A stretch of 64,000 nt of DNA from Bacteroidota bacterium (GTDB lineage Bacteria > Bacteroidota > Bacteroidia > UBA4408), in assembly GCA_963169745.1 (NCBI GenBank), contig CAUJCU010000017.1:1-64000 (forward strand), given 5' to 3'. Shown here piece after piece: positions 1 through 8,487 of this stretch. Numbering within the stretch: the stretch's first letter is position 1; the number at the start of each line of letters is the position of its first letter. The notes under the pieces were generated by a model. That model was not told the origin of the DNA and did no database searches. It saw only the letters and a program-made list of their open reading frames with translations. A program made the position numbers and the translations under genes.

Positions 1-1623
1 AGTGCTACCGGATGTGACAGTATCGTTACCTTAGACTTAACCATTAATAGCTTTGTTACGGGCACCGATGTTCAAACGGCTTGCAACACCTTTACCTGGA
101 TTGATGGTGTTACCTATAACGCGAGCACCAACACGCCAACTTTTACTTTAACCAGTGCCACCGGTTGTGACAGCATCGTTACCTTAGACTTAACCATTAA
201 TAGCTTTGTGACAGGAACTGATGTTCAAATGGCTTGCAACACCTTTACCTGGATTGATGGGCTTACTTACACGGCCAGCACCAATACCCCAACCTATACC
301 ATAGTTGGAGGAAGCACTACCGGTTGTGACAGCATCGTTACCTTAGACTTAACCATTAATAGCTTTGTGACCGGAACTGATGTTCAAACGGCTTGCAACA
401 CCTTTACCTGGATTGATGGGCTTACTTACACAGCCAGCACCAACACCCCAACTTTTACCATAGTTGGAGGAAGCACAACTGGTTGTGATAGTATCGTTAC
501 CTTAGACTTAACCATTAATAGCTTTGTTACGGGTACTGATGTTCAAACCGCTTGCAACACCTTTACCTGGATAGATGGTGTTACCTATACCGTGAGTACC
601 AATACCCCAACCTATACTTTAACCAGCGCTGCAGGTTGTGATAGCATTGTTACCTTAGATTTAACCATTAATACCTTTGTGACAGGAACTGACGTTCAAA
701 CGGCTTGCAATACCTTTACCTGGATTGATGGGGTTACTTATACCGCGAGTACCAACACCCCAACTTTTACCATAGTTGGAGGAAGCACTACCGGATGTGA
801 CAGTATCGTTACTTTAGACTTAACTATCAATACCTTTGTGACCGGAACCGATGTTCAAACCGCTTGCAACACCTTTACCTGGATTGATGGGCTTACTTAC
901 ACAGCCAGCACCAACACACCAACCTATACCATAGTTGGAGGAAGCTCTACTGGTTGTGATAGCATAGTGACATTAGACTTAACCATCAACAATACTGTTA
1001 CCGGCATCGATGTTCAAACAGCAATATTTTCCTACACTTGGATTGATGGAATTACTTATATGGCCAGCACCAACACCCCAACTTTTACCATAGTTGGAGG
1101 AAGCACTAGCGGATGCGACAGCATTGTGACGCTTAATCTGACTATTATTAACACTGTGACTGGTACAGATGTACAGATTGCTTGTGATTCATTTACCTGG
1201 ATTGATGGCATAACCTATACAGCCAGCACAAATATACCAACATTCACATATGTAGGAGGTAGTGTATTAGGGGCTGATAGTGTTGTTACACTCAATCTAA
1301 CAATTATTAATTCTGTAATCGGAACAGATTTCCAAACGGCTTGCAATGCATTTACTTGGATAGACGGAAATACATACACGGCCAGCACGAATAGCCCAAC
1401 AATCACTTTAACCAGTGCAGCCGGTTGTGACAGCATTGTGACCTTAGACTTAACCATCAACAATTCAGTTACGGGTACCGATGTTCAAACGGCTTGCAAC
1501 AGCTTTACCTGGATTGATGGAATTACCTATACCACTAGTACGAGTGCACCATTATATACTTATTTAGGTGGAGCATCAAGTGGTTGTGATTCAATTGTTA
1601 ATCTTCAATTAACAATAAATAAT
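1..1623 (+). repeat. Coding tandem repeat array, 153/159-bp units
   Basis: Units start at about 55, 208, 367, 526, 679, 838, 997, 1156, 1315 and 1468, after a partial unit at 1-54. Spacing is either 153 or 159 bp, so the frame is kept. The length difference comes from two alternative unit tails, TLTSAxG (short) and IVGGSxxG (long). The first six units are nearly identical in DNA: units 208 and 367 differ at about ten positions by eye. Units from 997 onward are clearly more diverged. Each unit normally has two cysteines. Confidence 0.93.
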
Positions 1624-3285
1624 GCATCAACAAATACTATTAACGCACAGATATGTTCAGGAAATACCTATCAGCTACCTGACGGAACCACCGTAACAAC
1701 AGCAGGTACATACACAACTACTTTAATAAATAGTGCTGGATGTGATTCTGTTATTTCCACATTACTTTCAGTAATACCATCAAGTTATGATACTATATAT
1801 GGCCAAGTATGTAACGGTCAGCCTTATATTCTACCTAATGGAACTATCGTAAATAATATAGGCACTTATGATGTCTTGTTTATTAATTCATTAGGTTGTG
1901 ATAGCGTAGTAACTACAATTTTAACTTCAGGGGCTAACTTAATTGCTACTGTACAGATTGCTTCGAGTCCTGCGGGCCCAATTTGTGCAGGTATTCCGGT
2001 TACATTCACAGCTGGTTCCATCAATGGAGGAAATAATCCAACATACCAGTGGTTTTTAAATGGTGTTGCTGTTCCTGGCCAAACTATGAATGAGTTTACA
2101 GCCTTTAATTTAGCAGATGGTGATCAAATTTATGTTGAAATAATTTCAAATGAGCCATGTGTAATAAATAATCAGGCGACTTCCAACATAATTGTACAAG
2201 AAATTACCGAGGTACTAACAGCGGCAGTAAACATTATAACAACTCAGGCTTTCCCGGCTTGTTCCGGTTATCCTATTATGTTTACAGCTACTATGATTAA
2301 TGGAGGATCAAGTCCCGCTTATCAATGGTATGTTAACGGAATTCCTGTAAATGGGGCTACAAACGATACGCTAATTATTGACAATTTGAGTAATAATGAT
2401 ATTATAACATTGAATGGCTACTCTTCACTTCCATGCATTAGCAATGAAGTGGCTTATTCAAATAACATAGTGGTAACATTAATTCAAAGTATATCTCCAA
2501 GCATTTATATCACATCAGACGATACTATAATTTGTGAGCAACAGTCTGTAACTTTTATAGCTCATATTTCTGGACAGGGATCAAGTTCTGTTGTGTATAA
2601 CTGGTTTATAAATAATAATTTAATTAGTACTACCTCTGATAATACATTCACTTTTAATGAATTTAATAATCTTGATAGTGTTACATGCCAGTTGGTTTCA
2701 TCTTATGTTTGTGTAAATCCTCCTATTATATTGTCTAATCCAATTAAAGTGGTGGTTAATCAAAATCCTCTTATTGATATGATAAACTATCAATACTTTA
2801 CGAATATTTGTGATACGGTGAATTTAATAACCTCAACAAATGTAATTAATCCTATATTTAATTGGCATTCAGATGCCTATCTGTCATGCAACGATTGTAT
2901 TGATCCGTTTTCTAATACAACTACTGATACTACCTGGTATTTTGTTACTGTAACTGATAAAACAACTGGCTGTTTTAACCAAGATTCTGCAATTGTTTAT
3001 CTAAACCCAGAGCCTGAAGCATTTGTTCCTACAGCATTTAGCCCGAATGGTGATTTTAATAACGACATATTACAAGTTAGAGGTAATTGTATAAAGAAAC
3101 TAACTTTCAAAGTTTATGACCGTTGGGGTGAACTTGTATTTACTTCTTTCAAACTTTCTGAAGGGTGGGACGGAACTTTTAAAGGGAGTCCTGCTGCATC
3201 TGATGTGTATGTTTATATACTTGATTACGTTTTGTACAACGATAAAATCATACACCAAAAAGGAAACGTTACACTTATCAGGTAA
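1..3285 (+). CDS. T9SS type B (gliding-motility C-terminal) repeat surface protein, 5'-truncated
   Basis: The reading frame is open from the first base of the window, so the true start lies upstream; 1094 residues are visible. From the N-terminal side there are one partial and ten full copies of a 51 or 53 residue unit (TACNTFTWIDG...GCDSIV). Two diverged relatives with CSGNTYQLPDG-like and GCDSV motifs follow, then about three Ig/PKD-like domains with YQW and YNW strands. The last ~90 residues match the gliding-motility-associated type B sorting domain (FSPNGDFNND, VYDRWGELVF, WDGTFKG). It is therefore expected to be exported by Sec, moved across the outer membrane by T9SS and shown on the surface as an adhesin or cell-wall-like filament. 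The ligand is unknown. It converges on mpl with 38 bases between the stop codons. Confidence 0.9.
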   Translation, partial: SATGCDSIVTLDLTINSFVTGTDVQTACNTFTWIDGVTYNASTNTPTFTLTSATGCDSIVTLDLTINSFVTGTDVQMACNTFTWIDGLTYTASTNTPTYTIVGGSTTGCDSIVTLDLTINSFVTGTDVQTACNTFTWIDGLTYTASTNTPTFTIVGGSTTGCDSIVTLDLTINSFVTGTDVQTACNTFTWIDGVTYTVSTNTPTYTLTSAAGCDSIVTLDLTINTFVTGTDVQTACNTFTWIDGVTYTASTNTPTFTIVGGSTTGCDSIVTLDLTINTFVTGTDVQTACNTFTWIDGLTYTASTNTPTYTIVGGSSTGCDSIVTLDLTINNTVTGIDVQTAIFSYTWIDGITYMASTNTPTFTIVGGSTSGCDSIVTLNLTIINTVTGTDVQIACDSFTWIDGITYTASTNIPTFTYVGGSVLGADSVVTLNLTIINSVIGTDFQTACNAFTWIDGNTYTASTNSPTITLTSAAGCDSIVTLDLTINNSVTGTDVQTACNSFTWIDGITYTTSTSAPLYTYLGGASSGCDSIVNLQLTINNASTNTINAQICSGNTYQLPDGTTVTTAGTYTTTLINSAGCDSVISTLLSVIPSSYDTIYGQVCNGQPYILPNGTIVNNIGTYDVLFINSLGCDSVVTTILTSGANLIATVQIASSPAGPICAGIPVTFTAGSINGGNNPTYQWFLNGVAVPGQTMNEFTAFNLADGDQIYVEIISNEPCVINNQATSNIIVQEITEVLTAAVNIITTQAFPACSGYPIMFTATMINGGSSPAYQWYVNGIPVNGATNDTLIIDNLSNNDIITLNGYSSLPCISNEVAYSNNIVVTLIQSISPSIYITSDDTIICEQQSVTFIAHISGQGSSSVVYNWFINNNLISTTSDNTFTFNEFNNLDSVTCQLVSSYVCVNPPIILSNPIKVVVNQNPLIDMINYQYFTNICDTVNLITSTNVINPIFNWHSDAYLSCNDCIDPFSNTTTDTTWYFVTVTDKTTGCFNQDSAIVYLNPEPEAFVPTAFSPNGDFNNDILQVRGNCIKKLTFKVYDRWGELVFTSFKLSEGWDGTFKGSPAASDVYVYILDYVLYNDKIIHQKGNVTLIR

Positions 3286-3323
3286 AAATTAATCGAATTA
3301 ATTTACTTGATTAGAATTTAGGG

Positions 3324-4685
3324 TTAATTATAAAGCGTTTGGGCCAAAGCCGTATAATCCAACCCGTCAAAATTGCCCGAGCTCATCATCAATAGGTTAC
3401 TATTAGAGATAGGAGCCCTTGTTAGAAATGATTTTAACTTATTGATTTCAGTAAAGACATGAATTTTTTTACTTAAAGAAAAAGCAATCTCAACTTGATG
3501 CTCAGACACCTCTTTTAGTTTCTTATGTGCTAAAGTATGCGGATTGAAATAAACAACAGCAATATCGGCAGCATCCATAGCACCTTTATACTCTAATAGA
3601 AATTTTTCGTTTAAGCTACTAAACGTATGCAGTTCCATGCAAGCAATGAGCTTCCTATTAGGAAATTGTTCTTTTACGGCTTCTGTTGTGGCTTTTAATT
3701 TAGATGGCGAATGTGCAAAATCTTTAAAAAAAGATGAGTCATTAGTTTGGCAAACAAGTTCTAAGCGCTTTGCTGCACCTTCAAAAGAAATTATAGCTTC
3801 ATAAAACTGAGAACTGCTAATATTTAAACTTTCACACACCATTCTGGCCCCATTCAAGTTTATTAGATTATGAGTGCCAAAAATCTTTAATGGGATTTCA
3901 TGTCCGTTATAAATAATATATGTAACTCCTTCTTTAATCTTGTATTCAGGATTTTGGTATGGCACAACCTTAATATCTTTTCTGCAATGAGAGGCAATAC
4001 TTTCAACTTCAGCGTCAGCACACATATAAATTAAAGTCCCATTTTCAGTAATTAGATCTACAAATATTTTAAATTGTTCTTTATAATTTTCAAAAGTTGG
4101 AAATACATTGATATGATCCCATGCAATACCACTGAGCAGTGCAATATTAGGATGATATAAATGGAACTTTGGCCTACGATCAATAGGAGAGGAGAGGTAC
4201 TCATCGCCCTCAACTATGGCAATTGATGCCGACTCAGAAAGTTTAACCATAGTGTCAAATCCAGTTAATTGAGCACCTACCATATAATCACAGTCAATAT
4301 GATGATAGTTCATAACATGCAGAATCATGGCTGTAATGGTAGTTTTTCCATGGCTCCCGCCAATTACAACACGAGTTTTATTCTTAGTTTGTTCATATAT
4401 ATATTCTGGGTAGGAGTATATTTTTAAACCCAGCTCTTTAGCTCTGATTAGTTCGGGGTTATTTTCACGGGCATGCATCCCTAAAATTACAGCGTCAATA
4501 TTAGAACTTAATTTATCTGGAAACCAACCTACAGCTTCCGGTAAAATTTCGGCTCTTTTTAATCTTGAAAGAGAAGGCTCACTAATTTCATCGTCAGAAC
4601 CTGAAACTTGATACCCTTTTTGGTGCATAGCTAATGCTAAATTGTGCATGGCGCTCCCACCAATGGCTATAAAATGAATATTCAT
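3324..4685 (-). CDS. mpl: UDP-N-acetylmuramate:L-alanyl-gamma-D-glutamyl-meso-DAP ligase (Mpl)
   Basis: This cytoplasmic Mur-ligase-family enzyme reattaches the recycled murein tripeptide to UDP-MurNAc, saving peptidoglycan fragments. The N-terminal Rossmann-like part starts IHFIAIGGSAMHNLA, typical of MurC/Mpl. The ATP loop GSHGKTT is at residues 110-116, and the central and C-terminal ligase domains follow, ending in a SSGNFDGLD segment characteristic of Mpl. The length of 453 aa is normal. The gene stands alone, convergent with the T9SS gene and divergent from the MBL-fold hydrolase. DapF, also in this window, makes the meso-DAP that such peptides contain. MurC is the nearest alternative, but the N-terminal and C-terminal signatures favour Mpl. 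Confidence 0.9.
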   Translation of the reverse strand: MNIHFIAIGGSAMHNLALAMHQKGYQVSGSDDEISEPSLSRLKRAEILPEAVGWFPDKLSSNIDAVILGMHARENNPELIRAKELGLKIYSYPEYIYEQTKNKTRVVIGGSHGKTTITAMILHVMNYHHIDCDYMVGAQLTGFDTMVKLSESASIAIVEGDEYLSSPIDRRPKFHLYHPNIALLSGIAWDHINVFPTFENYKEQFKIFVDLITENGTLIYMCADAEVESIASHCRKDIKVVPYQNPEYKIKEGVTYIIYNGHEIPLKIFGTHNLINLNGARMVCESLNISSSQFYEAIISFEGAAKRLELVCQTNDSSFFKDFAHSPSKLKATTEAVKEQFPNRKLIACMELHTFSSLNEKFLLEYKGAMDAADIAVVYFNPHTLAHKKLKEVSEHQVEIAFSLSKKIHVFTEINKLKSFLTRAPISNSNLLMMSSGNFDGLDYTALAQTLYN

Positions 4686-4801
4686 TATATTAACTACTAA
4701 ATGTTTAAAACATAGCTAACGTACAACATAAAAACTTTACATAAATGTTCATCTTTACGAAGTTTCAAACAAAGTATAGTTAATCTTTAAAGTAAAACTC
4801 G

Positions 4802-5641
4802 ATGCAATTACATGCAATCCATGCTGGAATGTTCAAATTAGATGGAGGAGCTATGTTTGGTGTAGTGCCAAAAACAATATGGAACAAGCTGAACCCTGCT
4901 GATGAGAACAATATGTGCTCCTGGGCAATGCGCTGTTTGCTTATTGAAGATGGAAATCGCCTTATTCTCATTGATAATGGAATGGGGAATAAGCAAGAGG
5001 CTAAATTTTTTGGACATTATTATTTACATGGCAATTATTCTTTAGAGAAATCGCTTCAAGAAAAAGGGTTTTCAATAGAAGATATTACAGATGTTTTCCT
5101 AACCCACTTGCATTTTGATCATTGTGGTGGAAGCATTGTACTTAATAAAAGTAAAAACATACTAGAACCGGCCTTTAAAAATGCTATTTACTGGAGCCAT
5201 AGTGAACATTGGGACTGGGCTGTTCATCCAAATGCCAGAGAAAAAGCTTCTTTCCTTAAAGAAAACATATTACCAATACAAGAAAGCGGACAGTTGAAAT
5301 TTTATGATATAGAAAGTAATTTCTCTAATAATTTCACTGTTGAAATAGTAAATGGCCATACCCAAAGTATGATGTTACCTTGTATAAAATACAAAAGTTA
5401 TAAGGTATTATTTGTTGCAGATTTATTGCCCTCCATAGCACATATTCCAATCCCATTTGTGATGGCTTATGACACACAGCCTTTGTTAACTCTAAAAGAA
5501 AAAGAAACTATTTTAAATAACGGAGTTGAAAAGAACACTGTTTTATTTTTTGAACATGATCCCTATATTGAATGTTGTAATTTAATTAGAACCGAAAAGG
5601 GAATAAGACCTCATGATACTTTTAATTTGAGTGTTTTATAG
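4802..5641 (+). CDS. MBL-fold metallo-hydrolase
   Basis: A 279-residue metallo-beta-lactamase-fold protein. The metal motif is THLHFDHCGG with H102, H104, D106 and H107. Further metal ligands are plausible in the NGHTQSM and FEHDPY segments. There is no signal peptide, so it is cytoplasmic. The layout (long N-terminal strand region, then HxHxDH near residue 102) resembles the lactonase/YtnP-like hydrolase branch, but the substrate cannot be told from sequence. It is divergent from mpl across 116 bp and about 190 bp upstream of the pseudo-receiver gene, so it is probably transcribed on its own. The ATG at 4802 is the first in frame and gives a normal family N-terminus. Confidence 0.85.
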   Translation: MQLHAIHAGMFKLDGGAMFGVVPKTIWNKLNPADENNMCSWAMRCLLIEDGNRLILIDNGMGNKQEAKFFGHYYLHGNYSLEKSLQEKGFSIEDITDVFLTHLHFDHCGGSIVLNKSKNILEPAFKNAIYWSHSEHWDWAVHPNAREKASFLKENILPIQESGQLKFYDIESNFSNNFTVEIVNGHTQSMMLPCIKYKSYKVLFVADLLPSIAHIPIPFVMAYDTQPLLTLKEKETILNNGVEKNTVLFFEHDPYIECCNLIRTEKGIRPHDTFNLSVL

Positions 5642-5827
5642 GTTCAATCAAAAAATTCATCGAATTTGAAAGATTAAGGCTTAAGCAAAAAAACATAGTT
5701 ATGAATATTCAATTGCAAAGGGTAAACAGATAAAATTAACATATAAAAAGAAAATGATTAATCTCCCACTAAGCTCGTTTGATATAATTTTTATAATTTT
5801 TTGCAATTTTTTTATTTTATTTGGCTT

Positions 5828-6211
5828 ATGGAATTAAAGGAACTTAAAGAAAAGAAAGTACTTGTAGTTGAAGGTGATTTTATAAATTCGTATATTTTAA
5901 AGCAATATTTAGATAACGATTTTAAAATGCTGTACGCCAAAAATTCATTTGAATTTGAGAAGATTATGAATGCAAACACCATTGACTTGGTGTTGTTAAA
6001 CACCCAATATACAAGTTACGAATTAAACCCTAACGAACTAATTAAATACATTAAAAATAAAGACAAAGAAAATCATATAAAAATAGTTGCCTTAAAGCAT
6101 AATAATGAAAATACAAGTAACTTGCTTGAAAAGGACTGCAATGGATTTATGGAAATGCCACATTGCAAAGATGAAATACTAAAAAAAATAATTGAAATAC
6201 TTAAAAACTAA
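5828..6211 (+). CDS. Degenerate receiver-domain protein (pseudo-receiver)
   Basis: About 127 aa, made of a single CheY-like fold. The start is taken at ATG 5828, because this places KKVLVVEGD at the usual strand-1 position; an upstream in-frame ATG at 5801 would add nine hydrophobic residues. All three phosphotransfer residues are altered. The phospho-acceptor Asp is Asn (LVLLN, N58), the Thr/Ser switch is Lys (IVALK, K90), and the conserved Lys-Pro is Met-Pro (MEMP). The acidic pair is reduced to E-G-D. It therefore should not be phosphorylated in the usual way and may work by binding or by mimicking one fixed state. It resembles the intact receiver that follows (YAKNS in both), suggesting an old duplication. 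The partner is unknown. Confidence 0.8.
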   Translation: MELKELKEKKVLVVEGDFINSYILKQYLDNDFKMLYAKNSFEFEKIMNANTIDLVLLNTQYTSYELNPNELIKYIKNKDKENHIKIVALKHNNENTSNLLEKDCNGFMEMPHCKDEILKKIIEILKN

Positions 6212-6306
6212 ACTGTCAAAACTGTCTTGTCCCTTTGAAACTCGAAGATGCAGCAAGACTTTTGTTCGTAATTATATAATGTTTATTTACAATAAATTTT
6301 AAATTT

Positions 6307-6720
6307 ATGGACGATATTTTACAAACTAAAGCAATTAACTCATATGGAAACAATACAGGATTGACTGTATTAATGGTTGAAGATGATTATATAAATATTT
6401 TTATGATGCAGCGTCTTTTTGAATCTATATTTAATATTACATACGCTAAAAATAGTTCAGAAGCACTAGTCTTTTTAAATCAAAATGTTTACGACTTAGT
6501 ATTAATGGATATTAATTTAGGTGAAGAAGGGGTTTCAGGTGTTGAAATTCTAAAACAAATGAAAACGGATAATAGGCACACCAGTACAAAAGTATTTGCT
6601 GTTACAGGATATGTGAAAGAAGGCGACAGAGAAAAATACATAAATCTTGGATTTGACGAACACTTCCCAAAACCACTGGCAAAAGATATGCTCATACAAG
6701 CGATTCAAAAGTTCTTCTAA
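6307..6720 (+). CDS. Stand-alone response regulator receiver (CheY-like)
   Basis: 137 aa, one receiver domain and no output domain. The catalytic set is complete: acidic triad E25-D26-D27, phospho-acceptor D68 in LVLMDIN, switch T100 in AVTG, and K122 in FPKP. A phosphorelay or histidine kinase elsewhere would be its donor; none is encoded in the window. It lies 95 bp downstream of the degenerate copy and may share its transcript. The 18-residue N-terminal extension before the first strand is polar and looks unstructured. Such single-domain regulators act through protein contacts, so the target cannot be read from sequence. Confidence 0.88.
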   Translation: MDDILQTKAINSYGNNTGLTVLMVEDDYINIFMMQRLFESIFNITYAKNSSEALVFLNQNVYDLVLMDINLGEEGVSGVEILKQMKTDNRHTSTKVFAVTGYVKEGDREKYINLGFDEHFPKPLAKDMLIQAIQKFF

Positions 6721-6870
6721 AAAAATATTTATAATATATTTTTATTCTTTTCCTGTTTATATTTACAATTTAATTTTGATTTTTTAGTGAATAAAAAATT
6801 GTACAAAAATTTGCCTATTTATTGTCAATATATTATCTTGTTCAAAAATTAGCTTTTTATTTATAGAGTA

Positions 6871-7233
6871 ATGATTGAATTTAAAGAAAAAATATATGAA
6901 GTTCTTCAACAAATGAATTATTCAGTAGGCGAATTAGCTGAACATTTAGGTATGACGCACGATGAACTTAGCTTTGCTATTGAAAATAAAAAGGTTGAGC
7001 TTAGAACACTAGAAAATATTTCTAAAGAGCTTCGAATACCACTCTATAGTTTTTTTGATAGCGAAGATTATGTACCCGTAAAAAGAAATAATGAAACACC
7101 TTTTTATATCAATAAAGCCTCTCAAGACATAGTTGATGCATTGCAAAAGGAAAATTCAATGTTAAAAAACGAATTAGAAAAATTAAGATTACAATTAAGT
7201 TCCTGTCAGAATAACGTAAATATGAATTTATGA
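6871..7233 (+). CDS. XRE-like helix-turn-helix protein with C-terminal coiled coil
   Basis: 120 aa. Residues ~1-65 look like a five-helix HTH of the lambda-repressor/XRE type: helix 2 VGELAEHLGM, turn, helix 3 HDELSFAIENKKV, then LRTLENISKEL. A linker (residues 68-90) and a heptad-rich tail (IVDALQKENSMLKNELEKLRLQL) follow, likely for dimerisation. A DNA-binding role is expected but not proven. The stop codon overlaps the start of the next gene (ATGA at 7230-7233), so the two products are probably made together. This is a regulator-plus-enzyme arrangement. Confidence 0.75.
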   Translation: MIEFKEKIYEVLQQMNYSVGELAEHLGMTHDELSFAIENKKVELRTLENISKELRIPLYSFFDSEDYVPVKRNNETPFYINKASQDIVDALQKENSMLKNELEKLRLQLSSCQNNVNMNL

Positions 7234-8432
7234 GAAGATGTATCAACAGCAACATCAACAGAATACTTTTAACACCGGTTGTGTGCTTGGTAGCTCTTGC
7301 TTTATTGTTTGCCTGTTCTGATAAAAAAGGAAAAAGAATTGTTATAAAACCGCAAGCTGTAGCTAAAGAAGATTCTGTATTTAAACAAGAGCAAGTGTAT
7401 GTAACTGCACGTACAAACATTGTTGATTCTTTCTTTACTTCGATTAATAAAAATCATGGATTTAATGGTGCAGTTTTAGTTACTGACAGCAGTAAGATTA
7501 TCTATAAAAAAACTTTTGGATATGCTGATTTTTCAACCAAAGAACCCTTAACCGAGCTCTCCATTTTTCAACTTGCTTCTGTATCTAAACAATTTACTGC
7601 CGTAGCAATAATGATGCTTTATGAAAGAGGACTGCTAAGTTATAATGATGAAGTGACTGATTTTTTTCCTGATTTCCCATATAAAGGTATAAATGTCCGT
7701 ATGCTTCTCACGCATCGATCAGGGCTTCCCAATTACACGTACTTTTGCGAAGAGTATTATACCAATAAAAATGTTGCTTTAACCAATTTTGAACTAATTG
7801 ACTTAATGGTTAAACACAAGCCTCTAGTTTATTTTCCACCAAACAGAAAATTTAATTATTGCAACACCAATTATTGTATCTTGGCGGCTATAGTCGAAAA
7901 AGTTAGTCAAACTCCATTCGCTGATTTTATCACAAATCATATTTTTAAACCTTCCGGAATGAACCATTCCTTTATTGGCTTTACAAACCAACCGGGTTTT
8001 GCAAAACTAATAGTAAATGGTTATGATGAAAACAACAAACCTATAAAATGGGACTATATGGATGGAATATTGGGAGACAAGGGAGTGTACAGTTGTATCG
8101 ATGATTTGAACAGATGGGATAAAATTTTATATACCTCAACTTTAGTAAAAGAAAGTACTCTAAAAGAAGCCATGCAACCTGGCAGTAAAGATATGATAGG
8201 TTCTCGAAATTATGGTTTTGGATGGCGTATAAAGTTTTTGGAGGATAAAACACCTTTATATTATCACGGTGGGTGGTGGAAGGGTTATAACACCTATTTT
8301 ATGCGAAATCCCAAAGAACATAGCTCAATCATTATTTTGAGTAACAAAGTAAATTGGAGCTTTAATGAAATTACTTCTTTTATTCCCCAATTTTATAATC
8401 AAAAATCGGACTCAAAAGGAGACCCTATTTAA
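7230..8432 (+). CDS. Serine hydrolase lipoprotein, beta-lactamase class C / penicillin-binding-like family
   Basis: 400 aa. A hydrophobic leader ends in a lipobox (LFAC-S, C29), so the protein should be lipid-anchored in the envelope. The serine-hydrolase triad motifs of the AmpC/EstB/DD-peptidase family are present: S117-V-S-K120, Y210-C-N212 and H346-G-G348 in place of KTG. An HGG third motif is common in esterase-like and peptidase-like members, so substrate could be a D-amino-acid peptide, an ester or a beta-lactam. I would not call it a resistance gene. It overlaps the HTH gene by four bases (ATGA). Confidence 0.87.
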   Translation: MRRCINSNINRILLTPVVCLVALALLFACSDKKGKRIVIKPQAVAKEDSVFKQEQVYVTARTNIVDSFFTSINKNHGFNGAVLVTDSSKIIYKKTFGYADFSTKEPLTELSIFQLASVSKQFTAVAIMMLYERGLLSYNDEVTDFFPDFPYKGINVRMLLTHRSGLPNYTYFCEEYYTNKNVALTNFELIDLMVKHKPLVYFPPNRKFNYCNTNYCILAAIVEKVSQTPFADFITNHIFKPSGMNHSFIGFTNQPGFAKLIVNGYDENNKPIKWDYMDGILGDKGVYSCIDDLNRWDKILYTSTLVKESTLKEAMQPGSKDMIGSRNYGFGWRIKFLEDKTPLYYHGGWWKGYNTYFMRNPKEHSSIIILSNKVNWSFNEITSFIPQFYNQKSDSKGDPI

Positions 8433-8487
8433 TTATCCTTGATTATTGTTGTCAAGAATAAAAAATCTAAAAATTAATAATACGTAT

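Noticed and set aside
1215-1463. 82-residue minus-strand ORF inside the repeat protein
   Set aside because: A shadow of the coding repeats; its own repeated sequence mirrors the units on the other strand.
1-1623. CRISPR-like or intergenic tandem repeat
   Set aside because: The units keep one open reading frame, differ in length only by multiples of three, and encode a known type of surface-protein repeat.
7230-8432. Antibiotic-resistance beta-lactamase
   Set aside because: The third motif is HGG rather than KTG and the protein is a lipoprotein with general serine-hydrolase features; most such proteins are esterases or peptidases.
8446-8487. Longer N-terminus of the 3-hydroxyanthranilate dioxygenase
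   Set aside because: It would need a TTG start and adds 14 residues absent from the family; ATG 8488 gives the standard start.
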